From Bacteroidales bacterium (GTDB lineage: Bacteria > Bacteroidota > Bacteroidia > Bacteroidales > WCHB1-69): a stretch of 17,923 nucleotides of DNA. The notes under the pieces are model-generated. The model was not told the origin of the DNA. It saw nothing but the letters and a program-made list of their open reading frames with translations, and did not search any database. The number at the start of each line of letters is the position of its first letter. The first letter of the stretch is position 1. The position numbers were made by a program, and so were the translations under genes. Of this stretch, positions 8,411 through 15,715 are shown in pieces. The stretch spans positions 1-17,923 of the forward strand of contig JALNYF010000043.1 of NCBI GenBank assembly GCA_023229985.1, written 5' to 3'.

Positions 8411-11023
8411 CTATATTCTTCGAGTAATGGCTACTACTTTTTTGATTATTTTTTTGTTTCCCAGCATATTCCAAATTTGTATTTTGACGACATAAATATC
8501 GTTGAGGGCTCCTCTGCCGTCATCAGTTACGCCATCCCATCGGAATCGCTCAATGAGTCCGCAAATTTGATTATTGACAAGTTGTTTCATGACGTGACCG
8601 TACCGGTCATAAATTATCACCGTTATTCTATTCTCACCTTCGGGAAAACGGCAGCAGATTTCGGCATAATCATCATGCCCATCCCCGTCTGGTGAAAAAA
8701 CTTCGGGAATTACTTCTACTGTTTGTTCTGTTTGCTGACTATCAGAGAATTGCGAATTTTGATAAGCCGGTGTTGCCCAGCCCACACTTTCCGATGCCGA
8801 TTTCCAATTGTCGGCATCTTGGGTCGGCATATTAAAATGGATTCTTTCCAATGAAACACCATCAGTCGAATTGAGTAAAGGGTAATGCATGTCTTTGTTA
8901 TAAACTATTTTATCTATTTTTCCGTAAGCGAAATCAATGAGATGAATAGCTCCTTCCTCGTTCGGAAATGCAGGTAAATGGCTGTTTCCCAAAATATTTT
9001 GCGGTGCAGAAGTGGCATATTGCGACAACGTCAAGTCGCGGTTCTTGGCAATAGCCACATATTGCTCAGGAAACAAAAGATAGCCATCTGCAACCACCGT
9101 TACTGCATTATTGTATTCTTCATCCCAGCCTACGGCTATTTTTAAATCTGCCAAGTCGATGATTTTTTTAGATCTGTTATAAAGCTCAATAAAATCTCCG
9201 TCACTATCGTCAAACGGATCTGTCAGTATCTCATTGATAACCACATCAAACGGGAGCACTTGCTCCGACAATCCAAATCGTGCAAACTCACCGCTCGAAC
9301 TCAGATTCCCCACACAATCACAAATACCGGATTGAACCGTCAGTGTGTAAATGGTATGAGACACAATAGGCGGAGCAATCGTCAGCTCAAAACATCGGTT
9401 TTCCGGCGGACTTTCAGCTACTGAAACAATCTGAATATTCCGGTCAATGGCAAACAATGATATCAAATCAAAAGTATCGGGAATAATCATTTCATTAAAA
9501 TAGACCCGAAGATGCGTGGAATCCATGACAACCACTTTTTGCAAGAACGGATTAGCAACATCCTGATTATGAGCGATAATTGAGTTGATTTCAAGGGGTG
9601 TTCCCCCTCGCGGATCTTGAGATGAGCCCCAATTATCTTTACCACCGCACGGGTTCTTGTTATCCATCATTTCCAATGACCAACCCCCTTCTTGCTTTTG
9701 GGAACTACCGTGCCAAGTTTTACTAAACTGAACATAGTGCAAAACTTCATTTCGGTTATCATACAACATAATGGCTTGTCCATCATCAGTAATTGCCAAT
9801 GAAGTAACTGGATAACAATTATTGCAATCAGAAAATAAACTGTAGCAGGAGTTGGGAATGATTAAAATAGATCCCTCAGCGGGAAAGTCAAGTCGGGGAA
9901 GTGCTTTTGTATTGCTACCCACGCTTAATACACAATCAGTTAAAGAGATATCGAAAGGGAGCGTATTATATAATTCAATATACTCACATTCAGGCAATTG
10001 AACGGCAGGTGTGGGATCTGCCATAATTTCGGAAATCAACACTTCGTTTCTTTTAATTCGATAGAACCTATAATTTATTAAGGTGTCATTCAAAATATTC
10101 CCGGAGAAATCTGCTATACTGTCGATATGGAGTGCATATTCCTGTCTTTCCGTAAAAGAGGACGGGAAAGTAAGGATTACTTTTCGATAATCATCATCTA
10201 TAAATTGGCAAGAAGTTGGGTTTTGCAATATTTCCCGCACAAAATATCTACTTGTATCCAAGGCGGTTGCAGGTGTAACTATTTCCGAAAAATAGATCAT
10301 AAGCTCTTCAAAATTTTCGGAATGAGGGACCACTTGTTCTACAATCGGTTGTTGACAATCCACAATGGGTGCCCCGAAGTAAAAATTATCGAAGAAAAAC
10401 TTGTTCTTGTTGGAGGCGGTATAATTGCAAAAGATTCCCATGACATTCAGTCGTTCTTGCGCAAAAATAGTGGAAGCATAAGCAGATGCTTCGGCTTCAT
10501 ATAATCCGTTCCCGCGATGATCGACATATAAAGTCCACAAGTCTTCGGGTGATTTTGTCACTTTGATTTTGTAAAAAAATGCCGTTGCGATGGACGTTGT
10601 ACCTCGAAAAACGGAATAAGAGGTTCCATTTTCCTGATAAAAGAGTTCAATAACGTCATCAGAGCCCATCTCTCCCAGTTGCAGATAAAAGCCGGTAAGC
10701 ATTCGACTTCTTAAATTGGCTGAATCAGCCAAAAGGTATATTTTGGCAAAATTATTTTGCGAAGGAGCAAAAGCCAGACGAATGGAAAAACGCCACTCTA
10801 CGTCGGAAATGGACATATTCTGCATAGTGGCAAGATAAGCGTCCCCTGCATCGGTAGCGTTGAGTTGCAGTTGCTGCTGCGCGACCACAAAAAGTGAAGT
10901 ATCTCCAGTCCAAGCAGGATTTTGCGTAAAATCACCATCTGAAAAATCATCGGTAATTTGAGAAAACAAAGAAATTGAAATTGATAGTAAAGAAGTAATA
11001 ATGAGTAATTTAATACAATTCAT
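8411..11023 (-). CDS. large secreted lamin-tail-domain protein with CHU_C/FlgD-like C terminus
   Basis: 870 residues. A signal peptide covers about residues 1-22, ending LFSQ. The next ~200 residues resemble a concanavalin/LamG-like beta sandwich (DDFSDGDF start, FFFDNFYFG end). Then come two Ig-like units of the SbsA/Big type (VNF-like YFSEIV and YFNEMI strands, each with TYTL/YALHI endings) alternating with two lamin-tail domains, beginning LISEIMADPTP with EYIELYN and VINEILTDPFDDSDGDFIELYN. The last ~95 residues start VFSPDGDGHDD and include RWDGVTDDGR, which resembles the CHU_C/FlgD-like terminal domain used by surface and type IX-secreted proteins of Bacteroidota. The role is likely cell-surface adhesion or scaffold; no catalytic motif is seen. 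The start is supported by the signal peptide and by a promoter 47 nt upstream. Confidence 0.85.
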   Translation of the reverse strand: MNCIKLLIITSLLSISISLFSQITDDFSDGDFTQNPAWTGDTSLFVVAQQQLQLNATDAGDAYLATMQNMSISDVEWRFSIRLAFAPSQNNFAKIYLLADSANLRSRMLTGFYLQLGEMGSDDVIELFYQENGTSYSVFRGTTSIATAFFYKIKVTKSPEDLWTLYVDHRGNGLYEAEASAYASTIFAQERLNVMGIFCNYTASNKNKFFFDNFYFGAPIVDCQQPIVEQVVPHSENFEELMIYFSEIVTPATALDTSRYFVREILQNPTSCQFIDDDYRKVILTFPSSFTERQEYALHIDSIADFSGNILNDTLINYRFYRIKRNEVLISEIMADPTPAVQLPECEYIELYNTLPFDISLTDCVLSVGSNTKALPRLDFPAEGSILIIPNSCYSLFSDCNNCYPVTSLAITDDGQAIMLYDNRNEVLHYVQFSKTWHGSSQKQEGGWSLEMMDNKNPCGGKDNWGSSQDPRGGTPLEINSIIAHNQDVANPFLQKVVVMDSTHLRVYFNEMIIPDTFDLISLFAIDRNIQIVSVAESPPENRCFELTIAPPIVSHTIYTLTVQSGICDCVGNLSSSGEFARFGLSEQVLPFDVVINEILTDPFDDSDGDFIELYNRSKKIIDLADLKIAVGWDEEYNNAVTVVADGYLLFPEQYVAIAKNRDLTLSQYATSAPQNILGNSHLPAFPNEEGAIHLIDFAYGKIDKIVYNKDMHYPLLNSTDGVSLERIHFNMPTQDADNWKSASESVGWATPAYQNSQFSDSQQTEQTVEVIPEVFSPDGDGHDDYAEICCRFPEGENRITVIIYDRYGHVMKQLVNNQICGLIERFRWDGVTDDGRGALNDIYVVKIQIWNMLGNKKIIKKVVAITRRI

Positions 11024-11069
11024 CGTTTTATTTTAGTTAAAATAGATTAATGAGTAGGTTTAAGAACTG

Positions 11070-11077
11070 CAAAAATA
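11070..11077 (-). promoter_or_regulatory. -7 promoter element for the lamin-tail gene
   Basis: The minus strand reads TATTTTTG. Exactly 20 nt upstream on the same strand is TTG (in CTCTTGACTT), giving the Bacteroidota layout TTG-N20-TAnnTTTG. The ATG at 11023 follows 46 nt later. This is one of the two best promoter matches in the window. Confidence 0.65.
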
Positions 11078-11078
11078 G

Positions 11079-11086
11079 TATTTTTG
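11079..11086 (+). promoter_or_regulatory. -7 promoter element for asd
   Basis: The plus strand reads TATTTTTG, the mirror half of the palindrome. The asd ATG is 48 nt downstream. No TTG is found at the ideal -33 spacing; the nearest T-rich element is GGTTTAAG, so this half is the weaker promoter by consensus. Confidence 0.55.
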
Positions 11087-11134
11087 CAGGCGGAAGTCAA
11101 GAGTTTTTTGATTTTTTTAAAAAAAAGTGACAAA

Positions 11135-12124
11135 ATGAAAATAGCTTTGGTCGGTGCCACCGGATTAGTAGGAAGTGTAATGCGTAAAGTATTGGAAGAA
11201 CGAGGTTTCCAACATGCAGAATTGATACCTGCCGCTTCAGAGAAATCGGTAGGGAAGAAAATTACCTTTGCAGGAAAGGAACTAACGATTGTATCTGTCG
11301 CTGACGCGATAGCTGCAAAACCAACATTTGCCATATTTTCAGCCGGAAGTTCGGCATCTTTGAAATATGCTCCACAATTTGCAAAAGTGGGTTGCACGGT
11401 GATCGATAATTCATCGGCATGGCGCAATAACGAAGAGATTCCACTTGTCGTTCCTGAAATCAACATTGATTCGGTGAAGCCGGAAGACCACATCATTGCA
11501 AACCCCAATTGTTCAACCATACAAATGGTATTGGCATTGGCCCCTTTACACCAAAAATATACTATCCGACGCGTGGTTGTATCTACTTATCAGTCAGTTA
11601 CAGGAACAGGTATGAAGGCTGTGCAGCAGCTTTTAGCTGAACGTGAGAACAAACCATGCGAAAAAGTTTATCCTTATGAGATTGACTTGAACGTATTACC
11701 GCACGGTGGAAATTTTGAGCCAAACGGTTATACAAGTGAGGAAATGAAACTGTTGAACGAAACGCGCAAAATACTATCTGATAAAAAGATAAATGTCACT
11801 GCGACGGTTGTTAGAGTTCCGGTGATAGGGGGGCATTCCGAATCCGTCAATGTAGAATTTGAACATGAATATGATATGATGGAGCTTCTTGAACTCTTGC
11901 AAAAAATGCCCGGAATTAAGCTTCTTGATAATCCCGACCAAAATGAGTACCCGATGCCCCGCTTCGCCAAGGATAAAGATGAAGTTTTTGTCGGACGTAT
12001 ACGCCGCGATGAGTCGCAACCTAAAACACTGAATATGTGGATTGTAGCAGACAACTTGCGCAAAGGGGCTGCCACCAATGCCATTCAGATTATGGAAAAA
12101 TTAATTGAAAAAAGAGGACTATAA
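11135..12124 (+). CDS. asd: aspartate-semialdehyde dehydrogenase
   Basis: 329 residues from the ATG at 11135. The frame can be extended upstream to a TTG, but that would place the start inside the promoter palindrome. The enzyme reduces aspartyl-4-phosphate to aspartate semialdehyde with NADPH, feeding lysine/diaminopimelate, threonine and methionine synthesis. The nucleotide-binding GATGLVGSVM is at residues 7-16; SAGSSASLKYAP is at 69-80; DNSSAWRN is at 91-98; the catalytic cysteine is Cys126 in NPNCSTIQ; TYQSVTGTGM at 151-160 has Gln153; and RVPVIGGHSE at 227-236 has the catalytic-type His234. All key residues are intact and the length is normal. It is divergently transcribed from the lamin-tail gene, and its last 6 bp overlap the end of the convergent lipoprotein gene. 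Confidence 0.97.
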   Translation: MKIALVGATGLVGSVMRKVLEERGFQHAELIPAASEKSVGKKITFAGKELTIVSVADAIAAKPTFAIFSAGSSASLKYAPQFAKVGCTVIDNSSAWRNNEEIPLVVPEINIDSVKPEDHIIANPNCSTIQMVLALAPLHQKYTIRRVVVSTYQSVTGTGMKAVQQLLAERENKPCEKVYPYEIDLNVLPHGGNFEPNGYTSEEMKLLNETRKILSDKKINVTATVVRVPVIGGHSESVNVEFEHEYDMMELLELLQKMPGIKLLDNPDQNEYPMPRFAKDKDEVFVGRIRRDESQPKTLNMWIVADNLRKGAATNAIQIMEKLIEKRGL

Positions 12125-12508
12125 TTGCTCCATATCAATTTTCCAGATACCATCTTCGTTAATGAGAATGAAGCTCTTCTCAATGACTTGCCCGCCTTTA
12201 CATTCCCATACAACGGTAATTTTCGTTTTTTGTCCGCTAACAAGTATCTCCTCATCTCGAGTAGTAACTTGCTTTAAACCACCATTATTGTCTATTTGAG
12301 ACTTAATTTCACTAACGAATTGGTCCATAAAATTCTGATGGTCGGTCGTATTAATGACACACAATTCTGCTTTGACAACGTCACCATGGGCAACATAATA
12401 ACCAAATTGTTTGGCTGCTTCATGAGCAGGCTGCGCGGCGGTATTTGCTTTACAAGCAGGGAAAATGGACAATGTAATGATCGTCAAAATAAAAAATACT
12501 CTTTTCAT
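12119..12508 (-). CDS. DUF4878-like lipoprotein
   Basis: 129 residues. A short basic N terminus and hydrophobic stretch lead to FPAC with Cys19, an acceptable but imperfect lipobox because Phe replaces the usual Leu. The mature part resembles DUF4878/NTF2-like small lipoproteins: a helix with AAKQFGYYVAHGD, a second helix with FVSEIKSQI, then beta strands (ILVSGQKTKITVVWECKGG, then FILINEDGIWKIDM). The final W-K-I-D is typical of this cone fold, which often binds small ligands or acts as an envelope accessory. It is a single gene with its own promoter (TTG-N19-TACCTTTG), and its stop codon overlaps the end of asd. Biological role unknown. Confidence 0.75.
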   Translation of the reverse strand: MKRVFFILTIITLSIFPACKANTAAQPAHEAAKQFGYYVAHGDVVKAELCVINTTDHQNFMDQFVSEIKSQIDNNGGLKQVTTRDEEILVSGQKTKITVVWECKGGQVIEKSFILINEDGIWKIDMEQL

Positions 12509-12529
12509 AATTCATTTTTTTTACGTTGG

Positions 12530-12537
12530 CAAAGGTA
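12530..12537 (-). promoter_or_regulatory. promoter of the DUF4878-like lipoprotein gene
   Basis: The minus strand reads TACCTTTG (TAnnTTTG) 21 nt before the ATG at 12508. A TTG lies 19 nt further upstream (plus-strand 12557-12559), so both Bacteroidota promoter boxes are present with canonical spacing. Confidence 0.65.
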
Positions 12538-12765
12538 CATTTTTTTTTAAAACCAACAACTTCATTTTATTAAACAAAAAAAGACATAATGATTTTCAAA
12601 ACGAGACCTCCATCCACACGACATTTTTTTTTAAAAAAAACAAAAAAATCGTTAAACAAAAATGCAAATCAAACGTATTATTATATGTATGAATTGGCGC
12701 ATAAACGGACTTCGTGCGCAGGATTCAAACATATCATAATTATCAACGAGAAGTCCTTCAAGTTT

Positions 12766-12927
12766 ATGGCTAAATATATATGTAAGATTTGTGGTTATGT
12801 TTATGACCCTGAAATAGGAGATGCGGACGGCGGAATTGCCCCCGGTACCCCATTTGAAGAAATTCCCGATGATTGGTCTTGCCCTTTGTGTGGTGTTGGG
12901 AAAGAAGATTTTGAATTGGAAGAATAA
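12766..12927 (+). CDS. rubredoxin
   Basis: 53 residues from the ATG at 12766, the standard size. It is a small one-iron electron carrier. The four iron-ligand cysteines are in place: Cys6 and Cys9 in CKICGY, and Cys39 and Cys42 in CPLCG. The YDPEIGD, IAPGTPFEEIPDDW core is typical. The frame is open further upstream, but that part is A-rich, non-conserved and lacks rubredoxin features, so the ATG at 12766 is chosen. The flavodiiron gene starts 2 nt after its stop, so rubredoxin should be its direct electron donor. No clear TAnnTTTG octamer was found upstream in the 257-nt gap. Confidence 0.97.
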   Translation: MAKYICKICGYVYDPEIGDADGGIAPGTPFEEIPDDWSCPLCGVGKEDFELEE

Positions 12928-12929
12928 TT

Positions 12930-14132
12930 ATGTCCCTTACTAAAACTATTGCCGATAACATCTACTATGTCGGCGTAAATGACAGACAAAAGGAGCTGTT
13001 TGAGAATTATTTGCCTCTACCGCAAGGGGTTAGTTACAACTCCTATCTTATTGTAGATGAAAAAGTTGCCTTAATAGACACCGTGGATATTTCTTTTGCC
13101 GGTCAATTTCTTAACAAGCTGGAAGAAATTTTGAATAGACGCGATGTGGATTATCTGATAGTGGACCACATGGAACCCGACCACGCCGGCTCCATCGGAC
13201 TTTTGAAGAATCGCTATCCTAATTTACAGATTGTTGGCAATAAAAAGACTTTTGATTTCCTTCGGGGCTATTTTGCCATCGACACGCAATTGGTTGAAGT
13301 GACCGAAGGCTCGCATTTGGCATTAGGTAAACACGAACTTGCTTTTTACATGGCACCCATGGTACATTGGCCCGAAGTGATGGTCACCTATGAGATTACA
13401 AATCGGATGCTCTTTTCGGCAGATGCATTTGGTACGTTTGGCGCACTCAACGGCAGTTTCTTGGATGCCGACCTCGATTTGTCCACTTTTTGGGACGAAA
13501 TGCGCCGTTATTATGCCTGTATTGTCGGGAAATACGGACAACCGACGCAAAATGCACTCAAGAAATTGGGGGCTTTGCCCATTCAACGAATCTGTTCAAC
13601 GCACGGTCCCGTCTGGAGCAATCAGATTGACAAAGTGGTAAAACTCTATGAACAATGGAGCCGCTACGAAGCAGAAAAAGGCGTTGTGGTGGTTTATGGC
13701 TCCATGTATGGAAATACGCAACTTATGGCAGAGCGCGTGGCTTGTGGTATTGTGGACGGCGGCGTAAAAAACGTTGTGGTTCATAATGTTTCCAAAACAG
13801 ACGCATCCTTTATTCTGTCAGATATTTTTAAATATCAAGGGCTTGTCATCGGCAGTCCGACCTATATGGGAGAACTTTATCCATTGATTGACAGCTTATT
13901 AACAAAGATTCGGGAACGAGGAATCAAGAATAGGATTTACGGATGTTTTGGGTCGCACTCGTGGGCAACCGGTGCTGTAAAAAAACTTACTGCTTTTGGG
14001 GAAACAATGAATTGGGAAGTGGCGGGCGTGCCGGTGGATAACAAATATGGTTTCTCTGCCGAGAGCAACGCACAATGCTACGAAATGGGTAAAATGATGG
14101 GTGAATCGGTAAGCAAAAGTGGAAGAAATTAA
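12930..14132 (+). CDS. FprA-family A-type flavodiiron protein (rubredoxin:O2/NO oxidoreductase)
   Basis: 400 residues, the usual class A length. The metallo-beta-lactamase-like domain (about 1-248) carries the full di-iron ligand set: H80-x-E82-x-D84-H85 in HMEPDHAG, His146 in MVHWPE, Asp165 in SADAFG and His225 in STHGPVW. The flavodoxin domain (about 250-400) has the FMN phosphate loop GSMYGNT at 257-263, SPTYMGELYP, and CFGSHSWATGA near the flavin. It reduces O2 to water and/or NO to N2O in the cytoplasm, protecting anaerobic metabolism, with electrons from rubredoxin. The preference for O2 or NO cannot be read from sequence. It is cotranscribed with rubredoxin (2-nt gap). No NADH:rubredoxin reductase is in the window, and no C-terminal rubredoxin or flavin reductase fusion is present. 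Confidence 0.96.
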   Translation: MSLTKTIADNIYYVGVNDRQKELFENYLPLPQGVSYNSYLIVDEKVALIDTVDISFAGQFLNKLEEILNRRDVDYLIVDHMEPDHAGSIGLLKNRYPNLQIVGNKKTFDFLRGYFAIDTQLVEVTEGSHLALGKHELAFYMAPMVHWPEVMVTYEITNRMLFSADAFGTFGALNGSFLDADLDLSTFWDEMRRYYACIVGKYGQPTQNALKKLGALPIQRICSTHGPVWSNQIDKVVKLYEQWSRYEAEKGVVVVYGSMYGNTQLMAERVACGIVDGGVKNVVVHNVSKTDASFILSDIFKYQGLVIGSPTYMGELYPLIDSLLTKIRERGIKNRIYGCFGSHSWATGAVKKLTAFGETMNWEVAGVPVDNKYGFSAESNAQCYEMGKMMGESVSKSGRN

Positions 14133-14181
14133 ATTTCAAGGAGTTAATAACGAGGAATGATTTGAGAACAGGAATAGTACA

Positions 14182-14604
14182 TTATTCTATATCTCCTGTT
14201 ATTGCTGTTATTGTAGGATAATCAAGAATCGATTGTTTGCGGACGGGAACAGTATCCTCACTATTTTCTTCAGAAAGAGGCCCACTTAACGGAGTTGTGT
14301 CATTCCTATTTTCTGTAGGAACAGGTTTTTCAATATTAGCATTATCATTTGAAGAAGGGGTACAAGCGGTGATGCCGCTTAATAATCCGAGTGAAATGCC
14401 GGCAACCGCAACAATATGTCCAAATTGCTGTTTTTGAGCAATTTGAGTATCCAAATATTGCAACTCTGCTTCACACTTCGGACAGGTTCCACGGCAATCG
14501 CCCTGAAAACGGCACTCGGAAGTCACAAACGGAATGTCGTTGGCATCTGCAATTTGCTGCCGAATTTCTTTTAAAATTCTACATTGTTGTTTCCCTTTTC
14601 TCAT
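14182..14604 (-). CDS. cysteine-rich single-span membrane protein, partner of radical SAM gene
   Basis: 140 residues, no confident family name. The N-terminal ~58 residues are soluble and charged (LKEIRQQIADANDIPFVT). They hold a cysteine cluster at Cys31, Cys37, Cys41 and Cys44, spaced C-x5-C-x3-C-x2-C, plus Cys8. The CRGTCPKC part has the CX3CX2C spacing used for 4Fe-4S clusters. One hydrophobic segment (about 61-80, VAVAGISLGLLSGI) looks like a membrane span. The rest is a Ser/Pro/Asn/Glu-rich, probably periplasmic tail ending ITAITGDIE. From memory, similar N termini occur in Bacteroidales beside radical SAM genes. The start overlaps the radical SAM gene by 26 nt, so the two are translationally coupled. 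Possible roles are substrate of the radical SAM enzyme, redox partner or membrane anchor; none is proven. Confidence 0.7.
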   Translation of the reverse strand: MRKGKQQCRILKEIRQQIADANDIPFVTSECRFQGDCRGTCPKCEAELQYLDTQIAQKQQFGHIVAVAGISLGLLSGITACTPSSNDNANIEKPVPTENRNDTTPLSGPLSEENSEDTVPVRKQSILDYPTITAITGDIE

Positions 14605-15232
14605 GTTGCTGATTTTTTATAATATAATGAAAGGTCTCAATATTTGTAAATCCCAGTGATTCAAGTGCTTTTACGCTCGATTTTACATCGGATTCCGTGT
14701 TATAATCAGGGATGAGAGGCACGCGCACCTTCGTTTTCGCTCCCAAGCCGTTAGCCACCATCCATTTCAAGTTTTGCAGTAATTGAACGTTATTTTTTTC
14801 TGTATATTGTTGATATATAAGATTATTCATATCTTTGCAATCAATAATGTAATCATCGACAATGTTCATTAAAGACTTCAAACAAGATAGTGGATAATTA
14901 AGGCATGTTTCGAGATTAATTTTCCAACTGCTTCCACAAATGGCTCTGAATTGAGATATGAAATGGTGGTGCAAAGCCGGTTCTCCGCCGCCGAAAGTAA
15001 TTCCGCCATTCGTTGCCATAAAGTACAGATTATCAACTTTCACCTCATCATAAAGAGATTGCGGGGTAAAATATTTGAAAGAATCGGCATCAGGTAGGTG
15101 ACATTGTGGGTTCAGACAGTATCGACAATGCAAAGGACAGCCGGCAAAAGCGACCAAAGTGGTAACGCCATCGCCGTCAGAGATGATTCTGAGACGCGAA
15201 ATGCCGATAAAGGGCGCGGAAATGGGCTTCAT
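14579..15232 (-). CDS. small radical SAM protein (glycyl-radical-activase-like)
   Basis: 217 residues from the ATG at 15232. The longer reading from 15283 is less likely because its first codons overlap a TATTTTTG promoter octamer and the extra 17 residues show no conservation I recognise. The SAM/4Fe-4S motif is Cys32, Cys36 and Cys39 in GCPLHCRYC. GGITFGGGEP at 76-85 is the SAM-binding segment of activase-type enzymes, and DYIIDCKDM and KVRVPLIPDYN match later strands of the barrel. The size is close to pyruvate-formate-lyase and ribonucleotide-reductase activases, but no ferredoxin insert and no glycyl radical enzyme are present nearby. Its 3' end overlaps the cysteine-rich membrane protein gene, which is the best clue to its partner. 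Confidence 0.88.
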   Translation of the reverse strand: MKPISAPFIGISRLRIISDGDGVTTLVAFAGCPLHCRYCLNPQCHLPDADSFKYFTPQSLYDEVKVDNLYFMATNGGITFGGGEPALHHHFISQFRAICGSSWKINLETCLNYPLSCLKSLMNIVDDYIIDCKDMNNLIYQQYTEKNNVQLLQNLKWMVANGLGAKTKVRVPLIPDYNTESDVKSSVKALESLGFTNIETFHYIIKNQQHEKRETTM

Positions 15233-15272
15233 TACAATTACATTTGAATCCGAATTTTCACAAATAGGTTTG

Positions 15273-15280
15273 CAAAAATA
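15273..15280 (-). promoter_or_regulatory. -7 element deciding the radical SAM start
   Basis: The minus strand reads TATTTTTGC, matching TAnnTTTG and the extended form seen at the other promoters. It lies 40 nt before the ATG at 15232 but inside the first codons of the longer reading from 15283, so it argues for the shorter protein. No clear -33 TTG. Confidence 0.5.
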
Positions 15281-15283
15281 CAT

Positions 15284-15680
15284 TTTTTAATAACACTTTT
15301 GTAATGCGAAAGTATTTTTGGTGGAACGGATATCCACAACGAAACGCGCGATTGATTTGAATCTCCCTACGCGTTGTTCTTAAACCATCCGTTTCACTGC
15401 ATACCTCGCGTTGCAAGAGTCCCTAAACGCGGAAATCTTCACGAATATAAGCACAAAGTGATGATGGAGAAACCGGCGAAAGGGGGAAATATCAGATGAT
15501 AACACTACCTCGCTGTTCTATCTTTTCTATTCTTGTTTATTGTGCGAAATACCATTTTTCGGAAATGTAATTATGCACTAATGTTTTGAATATTGGAATA
15601 ATAGAATTTATTTACCACTCATCATTTCTACAAAACAAATATTTTATATAAATTTATTTATATAACCGTAAAAATATAAA
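15284..15680. other. long intergenic region with GC-richer multi-hairpin element
   Basis: About 400 bases with no recognised gene. The part 15321-15431 is visibly richer in G+C and CGCG motifs than its flanks. It can fold: 15321-15331 (GTGGAACGGAT) pairs with 15387-15397 over 11 bp, including one G-T wobble; inside it ACAACG at 15336-15341 pairs with CGTTGT at 15372-15377; next to it CGCGTT at 15407-15412 pairs with AACGCG at 15426-15431. A ~48-codon open stretch without a good start runs through it (about 15354-15500) and resembles nothing I know. The rest (15500-15680) is AT-rich spacer. Confidence 0.5.
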
Positions 15681-15688
15681 AAAAATAG

Positions 15689-15696
15689 TATTTTTG
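15689..15696 (+). promoter_or_regulatory. -7 promoter element for the DUF4143 ATPase gene
   Basis: The plus strand reads AGTATTTTTGCGG, the same extended octamer as the asd side of the palindrome, 19 nt before the ATG at 15716. The 5' untranslated region would be very short. No TTG at -33. Confidence 0.6.
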
Positions 15697-15715
15697 CGGT
15701 TTAAAACGTAAAACT

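Larger units (their letters stand above)
11067..11089. promoter_or_regulatory. perfect 23-bp palindrome between divergent genes
   Basis: The sequence CTGCAAAAATA, a central G, then TATTTTTGCAG is an exact inverted repeat with 11-bp arms and a 1-bp centre. It lies in the 111-bp gap between the divergent lamin-tail gene and asd. Each arm is itself a TAnnTTTG -7 element on opposite strands, so RNA polymerase could start in both directions from nearly the same place. The symmetry could also form an operator for a dimeric regulator. Confidence 0.7.

Noticed and set aside
11084..11134. Upstream TTG extension of asd
   Set aside because: It would start within the promoter palindrome, and the standard GATGLVG N terminus begins at the ATG at 11135.
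11047..11520. Minus-strand frame of 157 codons over the start of asd
   Set aside because: It overlaps the asd catalytic region and the promoter palindrome and shows low-complexity Ser/Thr-rich sequence; it is a shadow frame.
12707..12756. GGACTT...AAGTCC pair upstream of rubredoxin as an operator or riboswitch
   Set aside because: The 6-bp arms are far apart and no further stem or known aptamer pattern is seen.
14167..14200. Inverted repeat AACAGGA...TCCTGTT between the flavodiiron and Cys-rich genes as a shared terminator
   Set aside because: The stem is only 7 bp plus a bulged extension, lacks a proper T tract and overlaps the end of the Cys-rich coding region; too weak to list.
15354..15500. 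Open stretch of about 48 codons in the intergenic region
   Set aside because: It has no good start and no recognisable motif, and it runs through the hairpin element; better explained as non-coding.
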